DNA of 64,000 nt from Erpobdella octoculata (GCA_963978895.1 OZ022242.1:18332977-18396976), one strand, 5' to 3'; numbered from the stretch's first letter, positions 9,677 to 23,275 are shown. The notes: generated by a model from the sequence alone, not told the origin. Numbers and translations are program-made.

Positions 9677-9779
9677 CTAACCCTATCCCTAACCCTAACC
9701 CTATCCCTAGCTCTAACCCTAACCCTAACCCGAACCCTAACCCTACCCCTAACCCTATCCCTACCCCTAAACCCTATCC
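9677..9779 (-). repeat. Interstitial telomere-like (TTAGGG)n stretch
   Basis: About 100 bp of CCCTAA units on the plus strand, with variants CCCTAT, CCCTAC and CCCGAA. It is embedded in the palindrome array region rather than at a chromosome end. Confidence 0.85.
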
Positions 9780-10330
9780 TTGGTAGTAGCATAAACATTT
9801 CAAAATAATTTTTTTTAAATTTCATTAATATTTTTATATAAGGGTACAAATTCTAAGTTTGAATATACCATATAGTGTACAAAAAAATAAAATTAATAAA
9901 GATATAGCGAATCAAAGATCGCGTACCGCCGTGGCAATAGCATTAACGTTTATTTATTTATTTATTTATTTATTTATTTTATTTTGTTTATATTGAGTGA
10001 TGACGTAGGCTTTTTTTTTTATACATTATTATTATTATTATTATTCATTTGTTCGCTTCGAAGGTCGTCCACCGAATATTTTGTTTATGTTGTTTATTGT
10101 GTGATGACGTACGATGCATTATATATATCCGCATAGCGTTAAACTTTCGCGGCTAATAACTTTTTATTTAAACATTTTAGCAAAAAAGTGCCCTAACAAA
10201 CCGTGTTCAGCGTCTCATAATCTATCAACGTGAGTTTTTTCAGACCGGTAGATGCTAATCGGGTGACATAATACATAATACATACATATTACATCATTGC
10301 GCTTTTATAGTAGGGAACCAGCACATGACG

Positions 10331-10470
10331 CACGCTTCGCGCGCGAAGCGTGTGAGTTTTGACATAATAATAGTAAAGGTGGTCGCACTCAAATTGCACT
10401 CTAAGATCAAAAACAACACCAATGCGCTATTATAGTAATAACTTTAAGCACGCTTCGCAAGCGAAGCGTG
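10331..10470 (+). repeat. Palindrome pair, copy 2
   Basis: Same two palindromes as copy 1, at 10331-10352 and 10449-10470, with the same 140-bp overall span. Confidence 0.9.
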
Positions 10471-10983
10471 TAAATATTATAGCCAGTAGCAGATGATTTT
10501 TCAAATAAACACGATTTGGAAAAGTTTTTTCTTAGATTGTATGATTTTGGAAAAACTGCTTACGAAAAAAACCTTTAACGGGCGATATTGAGAAAAACAG
10601 CCTACGATAAACACCATATTTATTGGGTGGTAGTGAAAAAACCGCCTATGAAAAAAACTGTATTGGATGTTTTTTGGAAATAACCGCCTACTAAAAACAC
10701 AATATTTAATGGCTGATAATGAAAAAAATCGCCTACAAAAAACCCAAACTTCAATGGCTGATATTGGGAAAACCCGCCTATGTACTACTTCGGTGATTTA
10801 TTTATTTTCAACTTGTTTATATTGAGTCATGACGTATGCTCAAAATATCAAAATATATACGCAAAGCGTCGAACTTTCCAATAATAAAAATAATATTAGC
10901 AAATTAGTTAATTTTCGTAAATAATAATATTAATAATAATTAAAATAATAGGAATAATAATTGCAAAATAGTCAAATGTCGTT

Positions 10984-11102
10984 GTGAGTTTTTACATATT
11001 AACAGTAAAGGTAGTCGCACTCAAATCGCCCTATAAGCTCAAAAACAATACCAATGCGCTATTATAGTAATAACTTTACGCACGATTCGCAAGCGAAGTG
11101 TG
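10984..11102 (+). repeat. Palindrome pair, copy 3, first palindrome missing
   Basis: The spacer is present from TGTGAGTTTTTACATATTAA. The first palindrome is absent and the second (11081-11102) has two substitutions. Confidence 0.8.
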
Positions 11103-12253
11103 TGACTATTATAGCCAGTAGCAGGTGATTTTTCACTTGAACACGTTTTGGAATGGTCTTCTCTTTGAATGGATGATTTTGGAAAAACTGCCTACGGAAA
11201 AAACTTTTAATAGGCGATATAGGGAAAAACTGCATACGAAAAAGACCATATTTATTGGGTGATAGTGAAAAAACCGACTACGAAAAAACACTATATTGGA
11301 TGTTTTTTTTTAAAACCGCCTACGAAAAACACAATATTTAATGGCTGATAATGAAAAAACCGTCTACGAAAAAACCCAAACTTCAATGGCTGATATTGGG
11401 AAAACCCGCCGATGTACTACTTCGGCGATTTATTTATTTTCAACTTGTTTATATTGAGTTATGACGTATGCTCAAAATATATCTGCAAAGCGTCGAACTT
11501 TCCAATAATAGGAATAATAATAAAAAAATTATAGTTAATTTTCGTAAATAATATTATTATTAATAATTAAAATAAGAAGAATAATAATTACAAATTAGAA
11601 AAATGTCGTTAATAATTTCATTGAATATATCCGCAAAGCGTCAAACTTTCCAATAATAATATCATTAATAATTAAAATAAGAGGAATAATAATTGCAAAA
11701 TAGTAAAATGTCGTTAATAATAATTACATTAAATGTATCCGCAAAACGTAGAAGTTGCCAATAATAATATTATTATTAATTAAAATAAGAGGAATAATAA
11801 TTACAAATTAGAAAAATTTCGCTAATAATAATTTCATTAAATATATCCGCAAAGCGTCGAACTTTCCAATAATAGGAATAATATTAGCAAAATAGTTTCG
11901 TAAATAATAATTTTATTAATAATTAAAATAAGAGGAACAATAATAGTACATTGTCGTTAATAATAAAATTGGGAAAATCCCGCCGACTACTACTTCGTTG
12001 ATTTAATTATTTTCAACTTGTTTATATTCAGCGATGACGTACGATGCATTATATATATCCGCAAAGCGTAGAACTTTCGCGGCTAATAACTTTTTATTTA
12101 AACATTTTAGCAAAAAAGTGCCCTAACAAACCGTGTTCAGCATCTCATAATCTATCAACGTGAGTTTTTTCAGACCTGCAGATGCTAATCGGGTGACATA
12201 ATACATACATATTACATCATTGCGCTTTTATGTTAGGGAACCAGCACTTGACG

Positions 12254-12393
12254 CACGCTTCGCGCGCGAAGCGTGTGAGTTTTTACATATTAATAGTAAA
12301 GGTAGTCGCACTCAAATAGCACTCTAAGCTCAAAAACAACACCAATGCGCTTATATAGTAATAACTTTACGCACGCTTCGCAAACACAGCATG
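12254..12393 (+). repeat. Palindrome pair, copy 4, second arm decayed
   Basis: First palindrome intact at 12254-12275. The second (12372-12393) keeps CACGCTTCGCAA but its right arm is mutated, so the hairpin is lost. Confidence 0.85.
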
Positions 12394-13507
12394 TGACTAT
12401 TTCAGCCAGTAGCAGATGATTTTTCACTTTAAAACGTTTTGGAATGGTCTTCTAATTGATTGGATGATGTTGGAAAAACTGCCTACGAAAAAAACCTTAA
12501 ATGGGCGATATTGGAAAAAATAGCTTACGAAAAAAACACATTTATTGTGTGATAGGGAAAAAACCGAATACAAAAAAAACACATTTATTGTGTAATAGTG
12601 AAAAAACCGAATACGAAAAACACAATATTTATTGGATGTTATCGGGAAAAACAGCCTACGAAAAAAACATTTATTGGGTGATCGTGAAAAAACCGGCTAC
12701 GAAAAACACAATATTAAATGGATAGTAGCGAAAACAGCAGCCTACGAAAAAAACAACGTAATTTGGGTAATAGGGAAAAAAGCCTAAGAAAAAAACCCAA
12801 CCTTTAATGGCTGATAATGTAAAAAACCCCAACATTCAATGGCTGATATTGGGAAAACCCGCGATGTACTACTTCGGTGATTTATTTATTTTCAACTTGT
12901 TTATATTGAGTTATGAGGTATGCTCAAAATATATTCGCAAAGCGTCGAACTTTCCAATAATAGGAATATTATTAGCAAATTAGTTAATAATTCTAAATAA
13001 TAATATTATTAATAATTAAAATAAGAAGAATAATAACTAAAAAATAAAAAAATGTCGTTAATAATATTTTTATTAAATATATCCGCAAAGCGTCGAACTT
13101 TCCAATAATAGGAATAATATAAGCAAAATAGTTAATCTTAGTTAATAATAATAATTAAAATAAGAGGAATAATAATTGCTTAATAGTAAATTGTCGTTAA
13201 TAATAATTTACAACTTGTTTAAAATTGGGAAAACCCCGCCGACTACTACTTCGGTGATTTAATTATTTTCAACTTGTTTATATTCAGCGATGACGTACGA
13301 TGCATTATATATATCCGCAAAGCGTAGAACTTTCGCGGCTAATAACTTTTTATTTAAACATTTTAACAAAAAAGTGCCCTAACAAACCGTGTTCAGCGTC
13401 TCATAATCTATCAACGTGAGTTTTTTCAGACCTGTAGATGCTAATCGGGAGACATAATACATAATATACATATTACATCATTGCGCTTTTATAGTAGGGA
13501 ACCAGCA

Positions 13508-13610
13508 TTTTTTACATATTAGTTGCACTCAAACCTCACTCTAAGCACAAAAACAACAGTAAAGCGCTAATAAAGTAATAACTTTACGCACGCTTCGCTT
13601 GCGAAGCGTG
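13508..13610 (+). repeat. Palindrome pair, copy 5, first palindrome missing
   Basis: Only the second hairpin is present (13589-13610). Its loop is TT instead of AA, and the first palindrome and part of the spacer are deleted. Confidence 0.8.
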
Positions 13611-15109
13611 TGACTAAAATAGTTAGTAGCAGATGATTTTTCACTTGGACACGTTTTGGAATGGTCTTCTATTTGATTGGATGATTTAGGAAAAAACAGC
13701 CTACGAAAAAAACCATGGTAATTGGGTGATAGTGAAAAAACCGCCTATGAAAAACACTGTTTATTTGATGTTATAGGAAAAACAGCCTACGAAAAAAACA
13801 ACATTTATTGGGTGATAGTGAAAAAACCGCCTACGAAATGAACAACATATTTTGGGTGATAGTGAAAAAAACCTAAGAAACAACCCATCTTTTAATGGCT
13901 GATAATGAAAAAAAAACGCCTACAAAAAAGCCAATCTTCAATGGCTGATATTGGGAAAACCCGCCGATGTACTACTTCGGTGATTTATTTATTTTCAATT
14001 TGTTTATAATGAGTTATGACGTATGATCAAATTATATTCGCAAAGCGTTAAACTTTTTATTTAATATATTAATTATTATATATAATCTATTAAAATAAAT
14101 AATGTCGTTAATAATAATTTCATTAAATGTATCCGCAAAGCGTCGAACTTTCCAATATTAGGAATAATATTATCAAATAAGTTAATTTTCGTATATAATA
14201 ATATTCTTAATAATTAAAATAAAAGGAATAATAATTGCAAAATAGTAAAATGTCGTTAATAATAATTTCATTAAATGTATCCGCAAAGCGTAGAACTTTC
14301 CAATAATAGGAATAATATTAGTAAATTAGTTAATTTTCTTTATTAATAATATTATTAATAATTTAATTGTTGTTAATATTAATTATATTGTTTGATTACG
14401 TACGCTCAATGTGGGGAAAACCCGCCGACTACTACTTCGGTGATTTATTTATTTTCAACTTGTTTATATTCAGCGATGACGTACGATGCATTATATATAT
14501 CCGCATAGCGTTAAACTTTCGCGGCTAATAACTTTTTATTTAAACATTTTATCAAAAAAATGCCCTAACAAACCGTGTTCAGCGTCTCATAATCTATCAA
14601 CGTGAGTTTTTTCAGACCTGCAGATGCTAATCGGGTGACATAATACATACATATTACATCATTGCGCTTTTATAGTAGGGAATTATAACACACATACAGA
14701 CTAAAGTCGGGGAGATCAGGCACCCTTGATAGCAAGGCAGCCTTGATGCTATAGCATTTTTTCATTACTTAATTATTAAATCGAATTGATCAAGGCACCA
14801 GTCTATGGAAAATATCATTTCCTCTTTTTTCCTGTGTTCATTTTTTAAGTTTGGAGTTGTTATTTCGACTTCATCGATATAATTCACTTTCAATGGTGAA
14901 AAATAATGTTTTCACCGTTTTTATGAATGCTTTAGCCTATACAATAATGTAGTGTTTGTGATGTTTTATATGCCATTTTGAAGAAAATTTATTCTAGTTT
15001 AAAGCGTTTGTTTCTTTAACAACAAGGATACCTTAACTATCTACATTTGACTAATTTGGTAAAAATGGTGATTGTGGCACCGTTGATAGCAACGCACACA
15101 GGCACATTT

Positions 15110-15945
15110 GATACTAGTATAATTATTACTGGTATTTTTAATACTAGTATCAAAGATGCATTAATTATCTTATCAGGCCTAACAAATGTTCAGAAACCCT
15201 TTAAAATAATAGCTGGTCATGGTGACAAGCAAGTCGGCAGAATAACGTCTGCGGAACGAGGACTCTCATCACAGCATGCTGTGATGTAAACGCAATCGGA
15301 ATTTTTACTCCTCCGTTATTCAATTTTCCTCGAGTTTATTTTAAGGACACTATGATTGCTGGTGGTCCACCTGGCTGTGTCGGGGTTGCAAACCCATTAG
15401 GGTGGATGAATGCTGCAACGTTCATACAATAGTTGAACCATTTCAAAATGTGCTGTCGTCGATCCAGTGCTGCTACTGCTTGTTAACCATGAAAGCCATA
15501 TATCTGTGAATTGTCTGGATTCTTCAAAACAGTATAGCATCACACTGTAGATCAGTCTACGGTCCATTTAAACGATTTTACAACGCTGCTTGCGATGACT
15601 GGGTTGTTTATAATCCAAGGCCTATGACGTTATTTGACTTTGTTAGAATTGTAAGCAAAGCTTTTGCACAACCTTTCACTCCATCAAATGTCATAGCAGG
15701 ATTCAAGGTGGCTGGAATCGAGCCTTACAATGCAAATATTTTCAATAAAGATTAGTTTTTAGCATCGTGTGTTACAGATTGTCCAGAACCTGTTGATAGT
15801 GACCAATCTGTAACAGTCACACCTGGCCAATTTTTAGTCAACACCCTATTCATTGCCGTTGGTGAAGACTCTGGCAGCAATGAATCAGTTACTGTTGATC
15901 AAACTCTTGGCAAAATAGATTTGGCTCCATTTAGTATCAAGGATG
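15110..15945 (+). pseudogene. Pogo/Tigger DDE transposase pseudogene
   Basis: Blocks seen in order: GLTNVQKPFKI; HGDKQVGRITSAERG; then, frameshifted, CCDVNAIG, NFPRVYFKDTM and GWMNAATF; LLLVNHESHIS; RSVYGPFKRFYNAACDDW; AFTPSN-type SNVIAGFKVAGIEPYNANIF. These are the conserved stretches of the DDE domain of pogo/Tigger/Jerky transposases. The first catalytic Asp-Glu before the GLTNVQ block is not there (the sequence reads I-L-S-G-L). The Asp of the DNHESH motif is Val, and several frameshifts and stops are present. The reaction (cut-and-paste integration at TA) is inferred from the family, and this copy cannot be active. Confidence 0.75.
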
Positions 15946-15956
15946 GCAGTACATAG

Positions 15957-16859
15957 CAGAGATGTAGTATTTGGTACTCGTACTCGTACTCGAGTACAAC
16001 TCGAGTACCGTTTTCAAGTACTCGTACTCGTACTTGTACTCGGAACCTTGGTACTCGTACTTGTACTCGTACTCGTTATTCCACTAAATACTCGTACTCG
16101 TACTCGCATATGCGACACCTTCTCTAAAAAAGTTTGCTTGTTTACTAAACAGTTGTTTGGGATAATATTTCGTTTATACTTGCTGAACTCTAGTATAACA
16201 TATCTATGTTTTTTTAAACATTGATTTTGTTATTTTGTTTATTTTTTGTGACTACAATCTTTTCTGGGAAAACACACTTTGGTGGACCTCTGTTTAGAAC
16301 CCCAGCTATTATTAATATTATTATTAAATTACAAGCATGGCCAAAAATGTAGGGTGTAACAACATTATCACAGTTGTAGAAAATATTTATTCAAGATTGT
16401 TTTAATTCTAAAATAGATAAAAACTTATATGTAAAATCAAAGTTTAAATAAAATAAATACCCAAAATTTTGTGCAAAATTCAATAAAGTAAAAAAAATTC
16501 TCTAAGCTTTGCAATACATAGGGTCGCTAATGAATTTCAACTAAAATGTCGGACTCTAAACTGTCGTCGCTAATTTTTCTGAAATGTAATAGTTTTGTTG
16601 ACTTTAAAAAGTACTCGAAAAGTACTCGCTAAAAATTTCTTGTACTCGTACTCGTACTTATACTCGAGACCTCAGTACTCGTACTCGTACTCGTACTCGA
16701 TAACTTGATACCATGGTACTCGTACTCGTACTCGTACTCGATACCATGGTACTCGTACTCGTACTCGTACTCGATACCATGGTACTCGTACTCGTACTCG
16801 TACTCGATACCATGGTACTCGTACTCGTACTCGGACCATAATTACTCGCAACATCTCTG
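15957..16859. mobile_element. 903-bp non-autonomous hAT-type element with GTACTC arrays at both ends
   Basis: GTACATAG is duplicated exactly at 15949-15956 and 16860-16867. The ends are CAGAGATGT and its complement ACATCTCTG. An 8-bp duplication and CA-G ends are typical of hAT. Subterminal regions consist of TACTCG repeats, in part split by CCATGG units at 16710-16820. The 0.5-kb middle is AT-rich with no transposase. Confidence 0.85.
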
Positions 16860-16915
16860 GTACATAGCATCAAGAGTGCCTGTATTTTGGCACCTTTGAT
16901 GCTATTTTGAAACTT

Positions 16916-17795
<880 letters not shown>

Positions 17796-18304
17796 GCGTA
17801 TTTACAATCCGTGTATAAGCACAGGACCGAGAGCTGTGATTGGACAGACATGCTTAAAAACCGGTCACGGCTTAGCTACTATTGTTATGGTATTTTTAAT
17901 ATTTGTTAGGAGTGTACTTTCAACGTTGTTCAATTAAAAATGTAATTTTGTACAACAATTTTAGAATAAAAACAATCTAAAATAGACTTTTATTCTAAAT
18001 TTTTTAGTACATACAATTACAATCCTAACTACAACCACTTGCTATGAAAAAATTTTTCCGATATCGATGTTCTAAAATTGAGTTCTAAAATTGTATCAAC
18101 TCAAAATCTGGTTTTTCAATTCATTTGATATACGAGTCATTCAACAGAATTTCTCCATCTTCTTGTGAAGTTAGTAGCGCCGTAGGATCCCAACAAATTC
18201 CTCGGAAACAATTTTGTGCTTTAGTCAAGAAGAACTAAAGTTAAGACAAATGTAGTATCTCACATAACTATATAATAATAACACGTTGTTTATGTCGATC
18301 TACT

Positions 18305-18307
<3 letters not shown>
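17796..18307 (+). mobile_element. Truncated copy of the 889-bp transposon
   Basis: The first 512 bp match 25531-26022 nearly base for base, with a short indel near 18080, starting at GCGTATTTACAATCC. The copy stops at a short (AT)n run (18308-18337) and lacks the right end. Confidence 0.85.

Positions 18308-18337
<30 letters not shown>
18308..18337 (+). repeat. Short (AT)n run
   Basis: About 30 bp of AT repeats marking the break point of the truncated transposon copy. Confidence 0.9.
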
Positions 18338-18340
<3 letters not shown>

Positions 18341-19963
18341 GTTATCAAAAAAGTGAGCAAAGCCCAACGGACTAGATATCTCCCGCAAAACACATTCACC
18401 CTCAACGATATACAAATTTATTTCAAAAAATGGCAGGCAATCAATCAATTAACACATGTACCTTAATATTGATGATGCAAAATTGCTATCTATTGCTATC
18501 TAAGGGCACTAAGCAAATTTGAAATAACGATTTAAAGACAGCGCAATAAAATGTTGACAAAAAATCTTATCAACGGAATTGCACCGCTAAATTGAACTAT
18601 TTTTGTAACCAATATTTTTACATATATTTTTTCTTTGCACGAACTTTTCACCAGCAGTTCAGGGGCTATGGTGTGAGTGACCCACCCTCCAACAAAAATT
18701 CGTGGGACCATTTACTGAAAAGTTACATTATTGTTTAGCTGTCGCAACGCTTTTTTCTCTAGAATAACCCGATATCCAGGGAAAGGGAGCTTGCAAAAAA
18801 TACACTTTTTTTAATAAAAAATAGTAAATGGCTGGTTAAAAGTGGAAAATCAATGAATACTTGAAATGTTTTGTAATCCTCATTACAAATTGAGTCACCA
18901 TAAATTGGGGGTTCATTGAAACTTGGAGCTTCCATAGTTTGGCTGCAATAACTGCGACAATGGCCACCAGTTATCAATCAATATCAGTGTTTTTATATCA
19001 TTGCAACAAACCCAGTAATTGGTTCAGACATTCATTATCATGAAGGGACCGTAAAAGTCTATAAAGTTTCTGTCCCAAAACGACATGCAACTTAAATTCA
19101 CTTCATATTGTTTAAAGCAATTGGTTAATTACAAACGTTTTAACATTTTAAAAATCCTTTCTATCAACTTCACCACCGGTATTGTTTGCTTGTTTGAATG
19201 TTTGCAAACCTTGTAAGAGAAAATTAACTCACTTCCCGTCATCCGATCTATCTGAAATTTGAAATATAGGCTTGCTCCTTATGACAATGCATTCCATTAA
19301 CAAATGAAAAATTTTTGAGTGAAAACAAATTTTAATTTAAAAAATAATTTTCTTTGTTTTAAAGCAAAATCAAATAAAATTATATAAATGTTTACATATA
19401 TAAATTAAAAAAATGTCGTTTTAAAAGAAATTTTTTTGCAATAAATGACCAGCCGAAAAATCATGAAATTTAAGGGATTGGTGAAAAAAACTTGATGTTT
19501 TACAGCTCATTAGTTTTATTTGTTGTTTCTTTATAACTAGTAACTTGTGTAGCGCATTTCAAACCTTGCTTTTGCAGGGGACAACCGAGGTCAAAGCAAC
19601 CGCAAAAATGTGAGCAATAAAACAAGAAACATAAAGTGGTAAAGTGCACACTGCAGAAATTTCCATTAACAATAATCATATCTAATGTGTATTGCTTTAT
19701 ATTTTGTTTGACAACAATTTATATTGTGCTCTTAAAAAGTTCCGTACTTCAAGAGCATCAACGCTGCATTTAACACCCTGCAACGCATTTCCTGCCAAGT
19801 AAAAAACTAATTCTATTTAAAAAAGATTTTTTGCAAGCTAATAAAGCTACAACAAAATAAATAATCTTAAATATGGTATATTGAATTAACAGTTATAATA
19901 TAAGTGTATAAAAATGCAAACGTTATAGCCTTATACATTATACACGTTGAAAAATCCAGAAAA
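18338..19963. other. AT-rich DNA, nothing recognised
   Basis: About 1.6 kb with no long frame resembling a protein and no repeat structure I can define. Confidence 0.5.
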
Positions 19964-20555
19964 TGAATGGATGGATGGATGAATGGATGGATGGATGGAT
20001 GGATGGATGGATGGATGGATGGATGGATGGATGGATGGATGGATGGATGGATGGATGGATGGATGGATGGATGGATGGATGGATGGATGGATGGATGGAT
20101 GGATGGATGGATGGATGGATGGATGGATGGATGGATGGATGGATGGATGGATGGATGGATGGATGGATGGATGGATGGATGGATGGATGGATGGATGGAT
20201 GGATGGATGGATGGATGGATGGATGGATGGATGGATGGATGGATGGATGGATGGATGGATGGATGGATGGATGGATGGATGGATGGATGGATGGATGGAT
20301 GGATGGATGGATGGATGGATGGATGGATGGATGGATGGATGGATGGATGGATGGATGGATGGATGGATGGATGGATGGATGGATGGATGGATGGATGGAT
20401 GGATGGATGGATGGATGGATGGATGGATGGATGGATGGATGGATGGATGGATGGATGGATGGATGGATGGATGGATGGATGGATGGATGGATGGATGGAT
20501 GGATGGATGGATGGATGGATGGATAGACGGACGGACGGACGGATGGATGGATGGA
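19964..20555 (+). repeat. (GGAT)n array
   Basis: About 590 bp of ATGG/GGAT units with a few GAAT and GGAC variants near the edges. Met-Asp-Gly-Trp and Ser-Ile-His-Pro polymers in the frames are artefacts. Confidence 0.97.
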
Positions 20556-21208
20556 TTGTCAGAGGAACAAACAAACAAACGCATGATTGATCAGTAGGTC
20601 GGTCGATTGATTGAACGATTGTACAAAGGATCAGCTCAGCAAACCAATGATTGAACTGGATGATTTGTAAAAATACATTTGTACAAAATTATAACAATTT
20701 TTGAGTTTCCACAATGACAATGAAAATTCTAAACAAATTAATAAATATCATTAATCTTACTCAAAACCTAATTTGTATTCTTATTTTTCTTAACTGTTTT
20801 TATTTGTCTTCATTGTTTTACTCATTTATGCTTCTAATCAGTTTTACTATCGATAACAGTGAAAAATATTTTTTAGTAATATGCGCAATATAAGTGTTCC
20901 TGTGAATGTCATTGTAATCACTAATATTATAATCAGATAAATAAAGTTGACAAATAAAAGTTATTTAAAGAAATTTAAATAGCAAACATAGATTTGACAT
21001 AATTAACTCAAAAATACACGTATCGCAAGAATTGAATGAATTGTTGTATGCAACTGCAGCTGTTATTGCAAGTGGAAAAAAACCAAATACGATTTTAAAA
21101 CAGAATAATCAAAAAGTAGTTTGGCAAATAAAAATTAAGAAAAATAAAAAAGAGCTCCAAACAAATTTGCTGTGTTGAATGAACTAAAAAATCCCACACA
21201 AAACTAGC
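20556..21208. other. AT-rich DNA, nothing recognised
   Basis: A short degenerate extension of the GGAT array (CGATTGATTG-like) reaches about 20630. The remainder has no visible structure. Confidence 0.5.
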
Positions 21209-22867
21209 AGTGCCCGCGGCTTCGATCGTTTGAAATTAGAGAATTTAAACCTTGCATCCATAGAGCCCTGCACTGTTTTTTGAGAGATAGTCAGGATCAT
21301 TTTATAGGCAAATGTTCCAGGCCTGGCTTGCTATTTAGGCACAATGCTTCAGGCCCAAACCAGTCCGTTTCATAAGCTCAAAAGTCGAGGCCTGGCCTGG
21401 TTCGTGCTGAACTGGACCCAGCCAATTTTAACGATTACAAATTCTCAAAGCTCGGAAACTAATTTCTCGAAAAATTATGAAACACGTATTTTATTATTTT
21501 TGTTAAAAAACACTAAATACAGAATTTTAACGTTTTTTAATTTCCAGTTTTTTGAGTTTTCAAGCAAGAATTTTTTTCCAGCCTACAATTGTAATCCCGG
21601 AAGCCAAATTATTAAAAAATGATAAAACATGTGTAACTTTATTTTCTGAGTTGTATATAAATGCTTGTTTTATATCTGTTGTATTTTCAGTTTCTGAGCG
21701 GCAGTTACTCTAAAAAAACATTTAACTCTATTTTCTACTCTACGTTTGAGGTCCCGGACACCAAATTGTAAAAAAGTGATAAAAGCAAATTTTTTTATTA
21801 AAAAAAACTAGATACTGAATTTCAACACTTTGACATATTTAGATTTTGAGTTTTTAAGTAAATATTCTTCTTTTCCACTCCGCCTTTGAGGTCATGGAAA
21901 CCAAATTATTAAAAATTGGTGAAACACGTATATCTTCATTTTTCAAATAAACACTAAATACTAATTTTTACATCTTTAGCACTTACAGTTTTTAAGTATC
22001 AGTTATTCTAAAAAAAAACAAACAACCATATTTTCCACCCCACATTTGAGGTCCCGGAAACTACTATTTTAAAAATGGTGAAACACGAATCTTTTTATTT
22101 TTGAAAAAGAATCAACCTACCAAATTTTAAAACCTTATTTTTGGTTTTTGAGATCTGCGTTTTTTTAGAAAAATTTGTATTTTCTTTTTTATCTCCTCCG
22201 AACCAAAATTATAAAAATTTATTTCTTAGTCACTAAGACTTAGTGGGTACTTACGCTATAAAAATAATATAAGTTCCGAATTTCAATTTTCTAGGATGAG
22301 ACATTTTAGCTCGGCGTTGATTATATATACGTCACTGTCAGGACATGTTCTTTTATGTATATACAAGCAGTGCCCGTCGCGGCTTCGCTTGCTTGAAATT
22401 ATAAAATTTGAGTCGCACATTTATAGTCGAGTAGTACTGGGTAGTACACGGGCCAATTTCTTACGGTCTGTGATGAATTGGACTCAGTCAGTTTTAACGG
22501 GAACACAACCTCAAAGCTTAAAAAATAAATTTTCGAAAAATAATGAAACACGTATTTTATTATTTAAACAAACCTTAATACTGAATTTTAATAATTTTAC
22601 ATTTTTAGTTATTGAGTTTTTAAGCAAATAATCCTTTTCTCCATCTTACATTTGTAGTCCTGGAAGCCAAAACATAAAAAAAATTTGTAAAACATGTGTA
22701 ACTTTATTTTCTAAGTAGTATCTAAGTACTAATTCTTATAGTTGTAGTATTTTCAATCTCAGAGTGGCAGTTATTCGAAAAAAAGATATAAACCTATTTC
22801 CCACCCCACATTTGAAGACCTGGAAACCAAATTTTCAAAAATTATTGAAACACGTATATCCTCATTT
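21209..22867 (+). repeat. Tandem array of about 155-bp AT-rich units with two GC-rich heads
   Basis: Units are marked by GAGGTCCCGGAAACCAAATT followed by GTGAAACACGTAT and ACTAAATACTAATTTT. Spacings are 140-166 bp (for example 21748, 21888, 22048). Two unit groups are each headed by AGCAGTGCCCG plus GCGGCTTCG (21209 and 22367). A short GGCCTGG-rich insertion lies at about 21306-21415. The inverted counterpart is at 33000-33835. Confidence 0.7.
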
Positions 22868-23275
22868 TTCGTTTCTGCTCACTCTCCCGGTTCCGCTCGT
22901 TTTCCGTTTCTGCTCGCTCTCCTGCTTCCACTCGTTTTTCCAATTCCGTTCGTTTTTTTGTTCCTTCTCCCACTTGCTTTCCCGCTTCCGCTTTTTTTCT
23001 TTCTTCTTCTCATAAATACTTTTTGTTCATAAAACGTAAAATAGATTTGTTAAAAACTGCTTGTAACCTTCAAACTTTGTTAGGTAAACTAAATTTAAAT
23101 TTTGTTACGCAATAAACTTTGATGTCTTACATAAGTACTTTTGGCCTGAAAGGTTTTTTTATCATAAAAACTTAAAAAATTAAAAACTACCCTATGCTTC
23201 TCTATCTTTTGAAATCTACTTCCATGCCAACTTTTGTTAGAATTGGTTTATGGGTTTGGACTTTAGGCTACTAGG
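22868..23275 (+). mobile_element. Internal part of the TTGCCCGGGG interspersed element
   Basis: A pyrimidine-rich stretch (CTCGCTCTCC, TTTCCGCTTC) is followed by TAAAACGTAAAATAGATTTG, ACTTTTGGCCTGAAAGG and ACTTTTGTTAGAATTGG. The same order is found at 56880-57320, so this is a copy without its first end. Confidence 0.6.

Larger units (their letters stand above)
8743..14682 (+). repeat. Higher-order repeat array with paired GC-rich palindromes
   Basis: Four modules recur in fixed order. Module D starts ATGACGTACGATGCATTATA at 10104, 12034, 13290 and 14476. Module A is a pair of palindromes about 120 bp apart. Module B is a run of 40-50 bp units containing GCCTACGAAAAAAAC and ATGGGTGATA. Module C contains ACTACTTCGGTGATTTATTT, CCGCAAAGCGTCGAACTTTC and AATAATAGGAATAATA. 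The distances between D starts are 1,930, 1,256 and 1,186 bp. An incomplete A-B-C set is inserted at 10984-11990. The array breaks off inside a D module at 14682. No protein coding is evident. Confidence 0.85.
14700..16915 (+). mobile_element. Decayed pogo/Tigger-type transposon interrupted by a hAT-like element
   Basis: A pogo-type transposase pseudogene lies between subterminal inverted motifs. CAGGCACCCTTGATAGC and CCTTGATGCTATAGCAT are on the left (about 14720-14755), and their complements, around CATCAAGAGTGCCTG and ACCTTTGATGCTAT, are on the right (about 16867-16905). The exact ends are not fixed. A 903-bp hAT-like insertion splits the 3' part. Confidence 0.6.

Noticed and set aside
19867..20597. 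Overlapping long frames on both strands
   Set aside because: All come from the (GGAT)n array.
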